This document shows positions 36,901 to 46,707 of a DNA stretch of 64,000 bases, piece by piece. This DNA is from SLAN01 sp964565375 (lineage in GTDB: Bacteria; Spirochaetota; Spirochaetia; DSM-27196; SKKC01). Positions within the stretch are counted from its first letter, which is position 1, and each line of letters starts with the position of its first letter. The DNA is taken from positions 1 to 64,000 of the forward strand of contig CAZMEV010000001.1 of the NCBI GenBank assembly GCA_964565375.1. Direction: 5' to 3'. Below the pieces are notes generated by a model. That model worked only from the letters and a program-made list of their open reading frames with translations, was not told where the DNA came from and made no database searches. Made by a program: the position numbers and the translations under genes.

Positions 36901-39900
36901 GAGCGGGAGGCCGAGGCTGTTGAGCTTCTGCTTGTGGTATTGAGCGAGTTCGACCGAATGCCGGATGGTTCTCAGTTGCTCTCGCAGGTCGAGTTACACC
37001 TCGAGAGTTCCCTTGCAGGCCCGCTCGACAGCTCGCCGGGGAGTGACTATGCAACAGGGGCTCTGGCGGCAACGCTCTGGGCGTCGTTTGTCGATGAGGG
37101 ACAGGCTAATGCACCGGAGCCTGACTGGAGGGAACAACTGAAATCGTTTGAAAGCGTGCTTCGGGAACTTGTACACGTTCTGAATTCGCTTGAAGCCCTG
37201 GAGAGTGTTGACCGCGATGCGATTACCGCAGCAGTTCGTCCGCTCGTTGAACGCGAGCACTATGCATCCCGCTTTCTCACCGGACAGAGCGTTTTTACCG
37301 GCCACTACGATGATATCTCCCGGTCTATTGCAGAGAGTGATCGTGGTGCGCTCGCCGGTCTGACAGCACTTCGCCGGGCAGTCGAGCGCCATGGAGATAC
37401 TGCTCCTGCATTTATCGAACTCCAGGCGAACAGCTCGCGCAGTTCGCTTGCCTCCGCCTTCGATGCTGCCGGGCTGCTCTCACATATCGACAGCGAAGGC
37501 ACCGTTGAGCCACGTGCCCCCGGAAACGTTTCCGCTATGCTCGCCTCCCTTTCTACATCGGAGTTAAGTCGCTGGAGGAGCGAAACTGCTCGCTCTTTGC
37601 GCTCTGCGGCTGCCGGACTTGGACAGCCTCTGCAGCGGGAACTGCTTATGCTGCTCGATGACGCTGTCGCGATGACGCTCGCCGAACGGGCTACATCCGG
37701 CTCCCCGCAAGCGTATGCTGTGGAGCGGGAGGCGGCCGAGTCGAAAATAGAGGCGAGGCGACGGGAACTGCAGGACGTACATACCGTGGTTTCGGCGCTG
37801 CGGGATCCGCAGCGCTCTGCCCGTTCCCGTCTGGCCGGCGTGATTGAATGGTGGTATGGAAATCCGGCCATGCAGGAAGAACTCGAGGCAACTGTGTCGG
37901 TACTTGGTGAAAGCATTGCCGTCTCGGTTGCCGGGGAGCTTGCGCTGCGCTACGACGGGGGCTTCTCTGATCGTGAGCTCCTCACGAATGCAGCAGCTGA
38001 AGAAGTAGAGGCGGTGCTGGAGCGAATCGGGGCGCAATCGCTTATCTCAGCGTATGGGGAGCGTTTCACGGAGAAGGCGGTATCGCGGCTGGAGCTTGCC
38101 CGATTGCGGTTTTCCGATCTGCAGACGATCGAGTGGGCCGCCCTCGATTCCCGGCAACAGCTTTTCATTACGCTTTCGAACTGGGAGCACATTCCTCCCG
38201 AGGAGGTCGAAGCGGCCGTCGCGGCAGTGAACAGTACGGCAGTCGCTCTTATAGATGACTTTGTCACCTCGGCGTCACTTTCAAAGAGCGATCCGCTTCC
38301 GGACATTGATATTATCGAGTATTGGATGGCTGACCGGTACTTCGACGGGTCAAAGGCACATGCGGAAGTGTTACTGCTTCTTGATACCATCAATGACCTC
38401 GCGCTGACCGAAGTGTATCGCGCAGGTGAGCTTGCCGAACCCGGTCTTGAGTCCAAGGCCGAAGCCGATGTCGAGGCCGAGGCCGAGTCCGAAGCCGAGT
38501 CTTCCGGGGTATTCAGCTTTCTCGAAGACGAGCTCGAGAGCGCCGGAGAACTTCTCTCTGTCACTGCGGACCTGCTTACAGACGCAGCTGTTCGCGCGCA
38601 GCTCATCAACGGGCCGGATGCGGGATACGAGTCGCGCCGACTGGGACTTATCGCAGAATATGTCGAACGGATTTATGCCGCTGCTGAAGAACTCGACGGG
38701 ACGCTGGAATTTGAGGCTGAGTTTCCCGGTACGCTTGAAGAGGTGCGGAAAACGTTTCTTCTGGAAGTCTACGGCGTGAGCCACGACAATCTCGTATCGC
38801 TAGACACCGCGCTAACGCATGTCTTGAGACTTACCGCCGAGCCCGTGATAGGGGATATAACGCTTGGCGAGCGAATCGCAGACACTCTTGGATTGGCAGG
38901 GGAGGTGTCACATCTTACGAAGCTCGCGACACTCGACGGAGATCTTGCGGATCCTTACCGAAGGGCGGTGCACAGCGGGTTTTCAGAGGTGCTCGAAGAG
39001 GATGTTGCGTTTCGAACCGCTGGAATGCTTGGTATCGAGACGGACAGCGTATCTTTTGAAGATAGGGCGAAAGATCTTTACTCGGGGAGTGAGCTTGGTA
39101 TCGCCTTTGAGGCGATTCGTTCAGGTCGCAGCGGGAAACGCTCCGGTGAACTACTGCATCCAGCAGGCGCTGGGGCAAGAGCGATTCAGGAAACCGCCTT
39201 TGGCTACACCGGCCGGCTGGACGGGGGAGTAGCACGGTTCGCCGCGAATGCGGGCGAAGACTTGTTCGACGCAATGCGAATTGCTGCTGCGATAGAAACG
39301 AATGAAGCGGTGGCTATAGACGGATACACTCCCGGAAAGGGCACTTTTGGCGATCCCGCCCGTCTGCTCAGTGCTGAACGGGCGTCGGCGCAGCGGAGAC
39401 TGAGTGCGGCAATACCGGTAATCGAGCAGAGTCTCACACTCCAGACGCAGGCTATCTCCGTTGCATTGGACGCAGCCGAGGCCGAGCGTGAAATTCTTGC
39501 GCAACTGCAAGCTGCTGCGCGTCGCTACGAATCCGGCGAGTTCGCGGCACGGTCTTTTAATAATGCTGCCTACCTGCCGGATAACTGGGAGACGTGGGAT
39601 ATTACCGATGCCGGGCTCGACGCTACCGCCGGCGAAGATACGTATGTGCTTGCTACTTTCGAGGTGCCTGGCGACTGGGCAGGCCAGGAATATGTGTCAC
39701 GTTCGAATGCCTTCACGCGGAGTTCCGCCCGCATTGCTGATTTGTACGCAACAAGCGAAGCCTCGCTCGCCGGGAGCCTCGCAGACGTGCGCTCTGGCGA
39801 GACGCCGGCGACAGCGTTTCACAATGCGTTTACCGGGCAAAGCGAAGAATCTCTTATTGACCGCGCAGCCGGGTGGCTTGCCGGCACCGACCGCCCGGGG

Positions 39901-42900
39901 TCGGTAGGGCGCTCGACGTCGCTGCATTGGGAAACCGCCCTTGAACGGCTGGAATCGGTGCGCTCCCATGCCGATCAGTTGAAACGCGAGATAGCTGTCA
40001 CGGGGGGTGGTATCCGTACAGCAAGGGAAAACCTGAGTCGCGACCTCACGTCCCTGCTTGGACCGGTCGAGTCAGAAATTACTTCGCTGCAAAAGGAAAT
40101 CGCTTCAGTGGACCAGGCTCTTATCGAAGCAATTGATGCATTCGAGCACTCCAATGAGGCGTATCTGCTTCTGCGTGATAATGTGGACGAACGCAGCGAC
40201 GAAGTAGATCTTGCACGAGTCGAAATGCGTCGTGCTGAGGCGATTATGGAGTTCGCCTCCAGCGGATACCTTAACCCGGAGTCGCAAGGGCAGCTCGAAG
40301 ATGACAACGGGGAATTGAGTCAGGCGGTCGATCCTGCCGACCGGCTGGAAACGGCGCACCGGCGATACGTCAATGCAGCCGCGGTGACTGCCGCTCTCGA
40401 ACGTCTGCACGAGGAAGGTGTGGCCGATCCCCGGAACATCGATATTGAAGCACATCCGCAATACGCCGCGTATCAGCTGACCTTCAAGTCGTACGAGGAG
40501 GTCTACCGGGACCTTCTGTCTGTCGAGGCCCTTGAAGCACTCTTTAACGATGCCCTGTCGAAACAGGAGAGCATTGTTACCGAGAGATTCGAGGAGGCGA
40601 ACGAAATTCTGTTTTCGAAAATGGCACCGATCCAACCGGGAGGAGTGGCCGAAGAGTGGCTGCCTTTCATCGCCTTCGAGCATGATCAAAACAGTGGATT
40701 CCCGGGTTTTGCCTTTGGTCTTGAGGCCGGCGCCACCTCCGGGCTGCACGCCTATGTCGAAGCGGAACACGAACAACCGCGTGCAAGCGATGATCCGGAT
40801 AAACGCGATATTGAGCGGCACCGTCACGAATGGCTGCTCGGTGTAGGAGACCTTCTCGCACGCAGAGGCAGCTCGGTGCTTACCGATTGGGGACTGGCAA
40901 TGTACCATCGGGATCTGCAGCTCTATAACCTCGTTTCTGAAGCTCTGCGACACAGATCTATCCATAGCAGGGAGTCGACTCAGTCGATCTATGGCGACCA
41001 GGAGTATGCTCTCGAGCATTATCTGTGGTCCGAGTATGGCACCAGCCTGAACGACTCCCTTGGAATTACCGGTCCTTCGGATATTGCAGGTCGATGGGAC
41101 GAACTTGAAGCCTTGCACGAGCTTCTCGGTACAGCGGTCACACCTCCTCGGGATATGCTCAGTGGGGGAATTGCAGACTTTCTCGAAGGCAGTGGGCTCC
41201 TTCGCAACGAAATCAAATACGAGAGATTCATTCATCGGGAGAGTAAGGACGCATATGATCGTGTGATGGCCGATCCGCAGTCACGAAGACTGTTCGAATA
41301 CTATGCCGGCTTGCATCGGTTGGGTACCGTAGGGGGCAATTCCGCCGACGGTATTCTCCGCGACACTGCCGAAGCCCAGATGTCCCAATACATCATCCGC
41401 ACGCTTTCTTCCGAGAGACGCAGACATCGTAACGCAGCAGACCGGGACCGGCGTCGGGCAAACCGGGCGACGGCGGCCGGGATTGCGACGTTGCCGTGGC
41501 CACCCGCCGCCCGGTTCTTCGCTGCCGCAACGGCCCTGTACGCGACGTCGGCGGGACATGCAGACAATGCCAGGCGTGTCGGTGAAATACGCTCCGACAT
41601 GCGCCGCAACAGCAGTGCAGCGCGAAACCGGGCGCGTGATGCTCGAAGACGTTTGCAGCAGGCTGCAGGGGAATATGAGAGGGCATACGCAGAGCTCGTG
41701 TATGAGCGTGAACGCCTTGCGGTGCTCCGTGGCAATGACAAAGAGCGAGTGGAGCGCATGGAGCCTTCGGATATTTCGGCAAGTATTGAACTTGCGGCCG
41801 AGGTTATGGGAGAGAAACTCGCCGACTACCTCGGCGATGCGCGGTTTGCCGAGGTGGGTGACGCTGTAACCGCGTTGTTCGGATCATACAGCGAAACTCT
41901 CAGCGACGCCGAGCGCGGTTCAACCGCGTCGTTCATCGCCGCTACACGCAGTGAGCTTCAGCGGGTGCTTTCGCACACGCGCACAGCCCTTGAAGCGGAG
42001 GCGCGTTCGGTGCGGAACAGTAATCTTGAAGCCATGAACACATATCGACAGCGGTTCAGAGAGTTATCTGTGAGAGGGCACAACCCCGACGAACACTTCG
42101 AACCGGCGGAGCTTGTAGAGGACGTTTTAGAAGGTGGTCTGTTTTCGAAGCGCGAACATGAACGGGCACTCCTGAACGTTCACCATGAACTGTACGGCCG
42201 GTTTGATCCACTCAACTACAGACGACTTGCCGAGTTCGACCGACGGCACATGAAAGCGCTGTCATCCGATCTTCTGCGCCTTGTGGACGGTCGCTACAAG
42301 GCCTATCTGGCAGCGCGGGAGAACGAGTTTGAATCACTCAGAGATGATCTTGCTACCCGGCAAGCGGAATGGGTGTCGACCATGACAGCGATCAGTGAAC
42401 GCGGCAGGATGCAATGGCGTGAGAGTGAGCGGCGAATGAACCGTTCCCGTGAGCGATGGCTCGAGCGCACAGAATCAGCCTACGAGGCGAGTGTGGATCG
42501 GTGGGACGGACGGTATCTCTCTCTCCATGAACGGCGTGCGGACTGGATCGAGCGTGCGGCCCGGGCTGCCGCCAAGGTCGGAAGTGCGACGGTGCTCGAG
42601 TCAATCGGAGCGAGCGCTGAAGAGGCTATTGCAGAGCTGGAGAGTGCACACATCGGTGCTGTGGATACCGGCGGCGTCGACGCCGACTCACTGGTGGCTG
42701 AGGCACTTGGTGGCTATAACTTCGCCGGGATTCTTGCACGCGGACGGGTAATGAATGCCTCGATACCTCGGGGGCGGGCGAACATATTTGCCGGACCCGG
42801 GGCTGATCGATTTGCTGATGGAGCAGTGCTCCATCGTATTCGCCAGGCACGCAGGGCGGACAGTGGAGAGATCGAAAAAGCGGTAAGCCTTGTCAGCGCT

Positions 42901-45798
42901 GAGCAGGCTCGCAGGCGGTTTGTACAGATTGCCGGGGACATGAAGCAACAGGTCGAACATGCTAACGAACTGGTGGAAACAAATGTCGACCGGATATATA
43001 CCGGCGCCGGCTGGAGCCTCGCAGGCCCCCGTTTCCGTCGTAATACACTTATCGGTGACACGGTATTCAGTGGAGCGATACGGGAAAATCACAGCGTCCG
43101 TCGATATCGACATTTTAGCGACTATGACTTCGATATCGAAACCGATCTGAGCCCGGATACCCTGAGTCGAATGAGCGCTCGGGGGATCGAGGCACAACTC
43201 GACGCAGCGGTGAGGGAACTTGAGGCTGAGCGGGACAGGATCTTCGGCGATCCCGATGCCGACGCGCAAACAGTCGCTGAGGCAGGACAGGAAGCCAGGA
43301 TGGAGCTCGACCGCGGTTGGTTTGCGGGGACCTTCGATATTGGTGACGGCAGCAGCACTATTACCAGGCAGGTCGACGCGGTATTGCAGCCTGGACTGTT
43401 CGGCGAGCATGTGGGGTATGCCCCGCAGCTTCGCCCGGATATTGACTTTGACCGCAGCTGGCGGCGCAGCGTGGTGTTCCCTGGAACCGGACAGATGCAC
43501 CGGCTCATGGGGGAGTTCAGTTATTACGAGGCAATGCAGGCGGCCGGCTACGGTGAGTTGAATGCAGGACTTCACAATACGCCGCTGTGGCACGGCAGCT
43601 ACGCTCCTACCATCCGTCAGGTCGCCGACGTGGGTGTGGGCGTTGCGGGAGCTTTCATGTCCGGCGGTTCAAGTCTCGCGCTCACAATGGGTAGCGCTGC
43701 CGCCTGGGGTGCTGTCGATGCGGCAAGCGGAGACGGAACGCTCGGGCAGGCTATGCTCGGCGTCATGCAGGCCGGCGCCATAACTGGTGTTAATCATATG
43801 TCCGGGCTCGCCGGAGGAGCAGTGGGAGACATAGTCGGTGCCGATACAATGCTTGGCGGCATGGGCGGAAACCTGACGCGTGCCGCAGTGGCGAATATTG
43901 GTAGCGGTGCAGTTCACTCGGTTCGAATCGACGACGTGAGAGGGCTCGGCTTCTCGACTGATTCGTTTCTCCAAGCCAGTCTTTGCGACCGGGCTCTTGC
44001 CGGCTATGGGGGTACTCTCGCAGGCGATCTGGCTGTGGGGAGGCTGGAAGGATTCTCCGGCACTCATAAGACCGATGTTGAAACCGTTGGTGCAGCTTTC
44101 GGTAGCGGTGTGCAGGCCGGCCTGGAGTATGGAATGACGGGAAACACGGTTGTAAACATTGCCAACCTGAGAGATGTGGGTTTTCTCGCGGGGCAGGAAT
44201 GGAACTCCGCCGGGCTCGCCGAGCTACATCTCGGTGACGACGGCATGGGAGTTATGGCCGGACGCGGGGGTGTTGATCTCAGTGCAAGCCGTCTTCGGGA
44301 TGTTTCAACGGGCGTGGGCACATTTGTCGAACAGCAGCGCATGCGTGTATACGACATGCTGGGTGGAGTGGATGCGGCCGCCGATTACGACGGAACACGA
44401 CTGGCAGGTACTTCGCTTCGCGCGCTGTACAGCTACGGAGACTCCGAAGGTCTGAAGCTTCGCGACGCCATACTTCGTGGGGATACCGTGCTTCGTGCAG
44501 GCTATGAACAGGATTTCGAGGAAAACGACCTGCACAAAGCGTTCACTTCGGTCGGCAGTGACGGGGAAACCATTGTATCCATGCGTACGCTCGGAGACCG
44601 TGGCCGCGACGGGCTTTCGGGAAGACTTATTGCTGGGTTAACCATGCAGCATGAGGCGCGACGCGACGGGTATGGTGCCGGGGATACACGTAGTGACGGG
44701 ACAGTTGTCACCGGCGAAGAGAATACTGCGGAGACCGAATCTGCTGTATTCGCACGCATGGGTATGGCAGCCCGGATGATGGACGACCGGTATGAGCGCC
44801 AGCTCCTATCGAATGATTTTCTGCGAAGTGAGCATGCCCTGTATGAGGCTGCCAGGCAGACCGATCAGCTCGATGTATTCGGCCGTTACGCGGCAGTAGG
44901 GTATGGTTCGGAGGAAGATGATTTTTTCGCCCGCGTAAGTTCGGATGGAATGTATCAGAACGACTGGAGTATGCGGGAGCTGCTTACTGTTGCGCTGCTC
45001 GACGGGCCGCAGCAGCCGGAAATCGATCAATACAACGAGGCGCATCGAAGAGAACTGTACGAGCAGTATCTGACAGATTACGGCGAAGGCGCGCTGGACT
45101 ATTCGGATTTTGAAGAAGAGTTGGATTATGATGAATTTGCTCGACGGTTGAAGGACAGCGATGAACGACTTGTCGAGCGCTATGACTATCAACCTCAGCA
45201 GAAGATTGATGTGTGGACATACGGCTGCGCGCTCTACTCCCTCGGGTACATGGTCAATAAGGCCACCGGACAGATTCGAAACCCTGTCGAGTTGAATGAA
45301 GCAATGCGTGAAAACGGGTACTACAGTTTCAACAGTCGAGGGCAGGGGACCCTGCTTTCCACCGCGAACATCGTTGCTGCGCTCAACAGCTTCACCGACA
45401 GCTCTGTGAGTTTCGAACATGAGCGCAGTGCGTATAACCCTGAATACACAGACTTCTCTCAGGCGCACAACAGTGAGGATGAATATTTCGGGTACCTGCG
45501 GGTTGCACACCCTGAGCCGGAACTGCGCGATAAATTCCCGAATGGCATTCACTCGGAAGTAATACACGAAATGGAAACGGTTGTCGGGCCGCGAATGGAT
45601 CAGGATGTACTTTCGGGCTCCATCTCTACGGCCAATCCGTGGGATGCCGGACGAGCTGCTCCCGGCAGTTACAGCGAATATATCGGTCGCAGCAGGCGCG
45701 AATTCGACGAAATTCAACGCATGGATCTGATACGGGTGCATCGCCACGAGCCGGAGGAACCGTACTGGTCGCAACTCGGGCTCGACAGCTGGTGGTAA
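33955..45798 (+). CDS. Giant secreted helical protein with C-terminal C39-like cysteine peptidase domain
   Basis: The 3,947-residue protein starts at ATG 33955 (AGGAGG eight bases before) with a signal peptide (CALFIVCFIAAPGYG). Residues about 60-3000 are mostly charged, Ala/Glu/Arg/Trp-rich helix and coiled coil. A W-x-RG-x-x-QW type helical unit near residue 361 recurs near 2814. A hydrophobic Ala-rich segment lies near 2502-2530 and a Gly/Ala-rich hydrophobic region at 3223-3322, like the translocation segments of large toxins. A conserved-looking GLTMQHEARRDG follows (His3566). The C-terminus reads WTYGCALYSLGYM with Cys3758 and NGIHSEVIH with His3866, in the order of papain-like C39-type peptidases. 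It resembles the longest Leptospira proteins (TIGR04388 as I recall). It could be a surface effector, toxin or structural fibre. Confidence 0.82.
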   Translation: MGSPGRMADWWRSYVNRIAGCALFIVCFIAAPGYGDPLPADTGGGTHLPGDIMPRVELQLSYADRSTDPEEWRRRVASLDDIAAVDVLIEERFAEWLRRRFLEEGDGISPGQLLASVTSANLEYLYYTDAEGGIQRDRAGAPRMRTTAGLADDRAAWQQRANEAIDDAVAAWQQSFEARRARLFADLEGWADPEAVGSALRVSLDGDRARLRREYHAELEAIMRLEEQRFVAKRTRDQWSLRRRSEAETASEISAALIAESEQRLAEGLERLEAALEPAQSGDPAEVAVDAGAWRESFRAQFDAGMRRWDEAEERLIAERVEWERQAGIDLERGEHIWSKAYRELREARAEWQRGLRNIVERGEQQWANEHEALEATIFEARRELERAITERKASARDRIHNLVEMYASARDTLRASLESAEYWVGQLEFSDGSDDAIRERSEVGKLLAAETAGAYQRVAEGFDARYLEPMRTELQDAQEALDTWILDTWIEENPEYVAWRHFVGILPHIPDYPDPPQHLVDEVEAAETELARRESAVEFVDSLVTAGFDIEAFESWAVFDSHEAVGVDTGAMSDVITGWGEDLSESLVETIFSDIFAVFHNRRSASQLLFWSATWDRYVQQAEQAMADLMGTYGVTLVDEPFTPNGDELDIHGIFEAGSWETIYLDDYQIELLKARATEEYWGHQLSIAESVYDYAHDTSSNRPTEAQTMDALEAAREHLEASQSAYEEAVNELEAGGERLAGDRQRMSDLIADIDRMQLRLSEAREEYRTLMDLHLGQNYDFYQRRVAEYFTQLAGIWGLDGDSDGGEEWSALLELRDARAAYEAEYRYVRAWNDIAAVTDEIAEIEYTRWKFASDPEEFEASLSAFHEGDVYTLSVLHEQWREVAHVDPATARLLRIEIEAVAGRADSFAEQNVRELEEGLALLTAPDVEQWLQRSAVPADVLDAYGIHSMRFSDIDELLNAIAEAEAREEAAWLARRAEREAEAVELLLVVLSEFDRMPDGSQLLSQVELHLESSLAGPLDSSPGSDYATGALAATLWASFVDEGQANAPEPDWREQLKSFESVLRELVHVLNSLEALESVDRDAITAAVRPLVEREHYASRFLTGQSVFTGHYDDISRSIAESDRGALAGLTALRRAVERHGDTAPAFIELQANSSRSSLASAFDAAGLLSHIDSEGTVEPRAPGNVSAMLASLSTSELSRWRSETARSLRSAAAGLGQPLQRELLMLLDDAVAMTLAERATSGSPQAYAVEREAAESKIEARRRELQDVHTVVSALRDPQRSARSRLAGVIEWWYGNPAMQEELEATVSVLGESIAVSVAGELALRYDGGFSDRELLTNAAAEEVEAVLERIGAQSLISAYGERFTEKAVSRLELARLRFSDLQTIEWAALDSRQQLFITLSNWEHIPPEEVEAAVAAVNSTAVALIDDFVTSASLSKSDPLPDIDIIEYWMADRYFDGSKAHAEVLLLLDTINDLALTEVYRAGELAEPGLESKAEADVEAEAESEAESSGVFSFLEDELESAGELLSVTADLLTDAAVRAQLINGPDAGYESRRLGLIAEYVERIYAAAEELDGTLEFEAEFPGTLEEVRKTFLLEVYGVSHDNLVSLDTALTHVLRLTAEPVIGDITLGERIADTLGLAGEVSHLTKLATLDGDLADPYRRAVHSGFSEVLEEDVAFRTAGMLGIETDSVSFEDRAKDLYSGSELGIAFEAIRSGRSGKRSGELLHPAGAGARAIQETAFGYTGRLDGGVARFAANAGEDLFDAMRIAAAIETNEAVAIDGYTPGKGTFGDPARLLSAERASAQRRLSAAIPVIEQSLTLQTQAISVALDAAEAEREILAQLQAAARRYESGEFAARSFNNAAYLPDNWETWDITDAGLDATAGEDTYVLATFEVPGDWAGQEYVSRSNAFTRSSARIADLYATSEASLAGSLADVRSGETPATAFHNAFTGQSEESLIDRAAGWLAGTDRPGSVGRSTSLHWETALERLESVRSHADQLKREIAVTGGGIRTARENLSRDLTSLLGPVESEITSLQKEIASVDQALIEAIDAFEHSNEAYLLLRDNVDERSDEVDLARVEMRRAEAIMEFASSGYLNPESQGQLEDDNGELSQAVDPADRLETAHRRYVNAAAVTAALERLHEEGVADPRNIDIEAHPQYAAYQLTFKSYEEVYRDLLSVEALEALFNDALSKQESIVTERFEEANEILFSKMAPIQPGGVAEEWLPFIAFEHDQNSGFPGFAFGLEAGATSGLHAYVEAEHEQPRASDDPDKRDIERHRHEWLLGVGDLLARRGSSVLTDWGLAMYHRDLQLYNLVSEALRHRSIHSRESTQSIYGDQEYALEHYLWSEYGTSLNDSLGITGPSDIAGRWDELEALHELLGTAVTPPRDMLSGGIADFLEGSGLLRNEIKYERFIHRESKDAYDRVMADPQSRRLFEYYAGLHRLGTVGGNSADGILRDTAEAQMSQYIIRTLSSERRRHRNAADRDRRRANRATAAGIATLPWPPAARFFAAATALYATSAGHADNARRVGEIRSDMRRNSSAARNRARDARRRLQQAAGEYERAYAELVYERERLAVLRGNDKERVERMEPSDISASIELAAEVMGEKLADYLGDARFAEVGDAVTALFGSYSETLSDAERGSTASFIAATRSELQRVLSHTRTALEAEARSVRNSNLEAMNTYRQRFRELSVRGHNPDEHFEPAELVEDVLEGGLFSKREHERALLNVHHELYGRFDPLNYRRLAEFDRRHMKALSSDLLRLVDGRYKAYLAARENEFESLRDDLATRQAEWVSTMTAISERGRMQWRESERRMNRSRERWLERTESAYEASVDRWDGRYLSLHERRADWIERAARAAAKVGSATVLESIGASAEEAIAELESAHIGAVDTGGVDADSLVAEALGGYNFAGILARGRVMNASIPRGRANIFAGPGADRFADGAVLHRIRQARRADSGEIEKAVSLVSAEQARRRFVQIAGDMKQQVEHANELVETNVDRIYTGAGWSLAGPRFRRNTLIGDTVFSGAIRENHSVRRYRHFSDYDFDIETDLSPDTLSRMSARGIEAQLDAAVRELEAERDRIFGDPDADAQTVAEAGQEARMELDRGWFAGTFDIGDGSSTITRQVDAVLQPGLFGEHVGYAPQLRPDIDFDRSWRRSVVFPGTGQMHRLMGEFSYYEAMQAAGYGELNAGLHNTPLWHGSYAPTIRQVADVGVGVAGAFMSGGSSLALTMGSAAAWGAVDAASGDGTLGQAMLGVMQAGAITGVNHMSGLAGGAVGDIVGADTMLGGMGGNLTRAAVANIGSGAVHSVRIDDVRGLGFSTDSFLQASLCDRALAGYGGTLAGDLAVGRLEGFSGTHKTDVETVGAAFGSGVQAGLEYGMTGNTVVNIANLRDVGFLAGQEWNSAGLAELHLGDDGMGVMAGRGGVDLSASRLRDVSTGVGTFVEQQRMRVYDMLGGVDAAADYDGTRLAGTSLRALYSYGDSEGLKLRDAILRGDTVLRAGYEQDFEENDLHKAFTSVGSDGETIVSMRTLGDRGRDGLSGRLIAGLTMQHEARRDGYGAGDTRSDGTVVTGEENTAETESAVFARMGMAARMMDDRYERQLLSNDFLRSEHALYEAARQTDQLDVFGRYAAVGYGSEEDDFFARVSSDGMYQNDWSMRELLTVALLDGPQQPEIDQYNEAHRRELYEQYLTDYGEGALDYSDFEEELDYDEFARRLKDSDERLVERYDYQPQQKIDVWTYGCALYSLGYMVNKATGQIRNPVELNEAMRENGYYSFNSRGQGTLLSTANIVAALNSFTDSSVSFEHERSAYNPEYTDFSQAHNSEDEYFGYLRVAHPEPELRDKFPNGIHSEVIHEMETVVGPRMDQDVLSGSISTANPWDAGRAAPGSYSEYIGRSRREFDEIQRMDLIRVHRHEPEEPYWSQLGLDSWW

Positions 45799-45809
45799 GG
45801 AGGAGAGGG

Positions 45810-46553
45810 ATGAGCGAAAAGGTGTTTTTGGTAGTACTCAGCATGTGGTTTCTGCTGGCGAGCGCCGGTATTGTGCTGGGCGACGAGTATGAGGATCTCT
45901 TTGATTCGCACTGGCTGCCGCTGGTGCACGACTGGACTCAACAGCTGCATGAACCGCGAGGGGCAGCCTTCCGACAGGTATCCGTTCCTCAGGACCGAAG
46001 TATCTATTGGGAGTATAGCGAGGGCAACATTGTCTGGTCTGAGATCCAACTTCGACGGCGATCGGATGGACGATCACAGAATATTCGGCGGGGTGATGAA
46101 GAAATCCTCGAACTTATTTCCGATGGTACACGACTTTTTGTTCGCGCCGTTGAGGAAGAGAACGGGTTCCCCATCGCAACCTACCAGAGGATCCAGCCAA
46201 CTGACCGACCCGAGAGCATAGCGGGCGGATGGGATTTTCGGGGCCGTCCGCTTACCATTGTCGAGGTTCCTTACGCCTCAACGATTGAGGTATTCGTTCT
46301 GTATGAAGACGTTCCTGTTGTGGACATTCCAAGGGGGGCGTATATCGTCGAGCGTGTTGCCGACGGCGTTATACAGGCACAGACGTTCGGCGTTTTTGAG
46401 CCCTTCTATATTCTTTTCGACCCCACTGATGCGGAGCGACTATGGCTGACAACTGAAAAGGACGGTCCGGATATTGAACCCTGGGTCGATCGTTCCGGGC
46501 TTACCGTGGCATATCTCAGGAAGCTCGACAGTAGCCGCATTCAGGACAGGTAA
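45810..46553 (+). CDS. Secreted protein of unknown function, possible partner of the giant protein
   Basis: The 247-residue protein has a signal peptide (VLSMWFLLASAGIVLG) and a beta-rich mature part with many aromatic and acidic residues (IYWEYSEGNIVWSEIQLRR, FEPFYILFDPTDAERLW). I recognise no family. The start was set at ATG 45810 by a TAAGGAGGAG ribosome site; longer readings run into the giant gene. It begins 11 bp after the giant gene stop, so the two are co-transcribed. By analogy with toxin/immunity pairs it could protect against the C39-like domain, or be a chaperone or surface partner; neither is shown by sequence. Confidence 0.6.
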   Translation: MSEKVFLVVLSMWFLLASAGIVLGDEYEDLFDSHWLPLVHDWTQQLHEPRGAAFRQVSVPQDRSIYWEYSEGNIVWSEIQLRRRSDGRSQNIRRGDEEILELISDGTRLFVRAVEEENGFPIATYQRIQPTDRPESIAGGWDFRGRPLTIVEVPYASTIEVFVLYEDVPVVDIPRGAYIVERVADGVIQAQTFGVFEPFYILFDPTDAERLWLTTEKDGPDIEPWVDRSGLTVAYLRKLDSSRIQDR

Positions 46554-46707
46554 AAGCAGACGGGCGACAATTCAACTGAGCAACTTGGAACAGGTGCCAG
46601 GTCTTGGGGGCAAAAGCCAGGAGCAGAATAGAGTTTATGGTATTTCCACCGGCTGATGACGTGATCCCTTGCTTTGCACCCTGCAGCCTGTGCACTATGG
46701 CGGGCGT

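Noticed and set aside
40105..41235. Minus-strand frame of 376 codons inside the giant gene, and others of similar size
   Set aside because: The giant frame is unbroken, has a signal peptide and a strong start; the opposite frames lack any motif.
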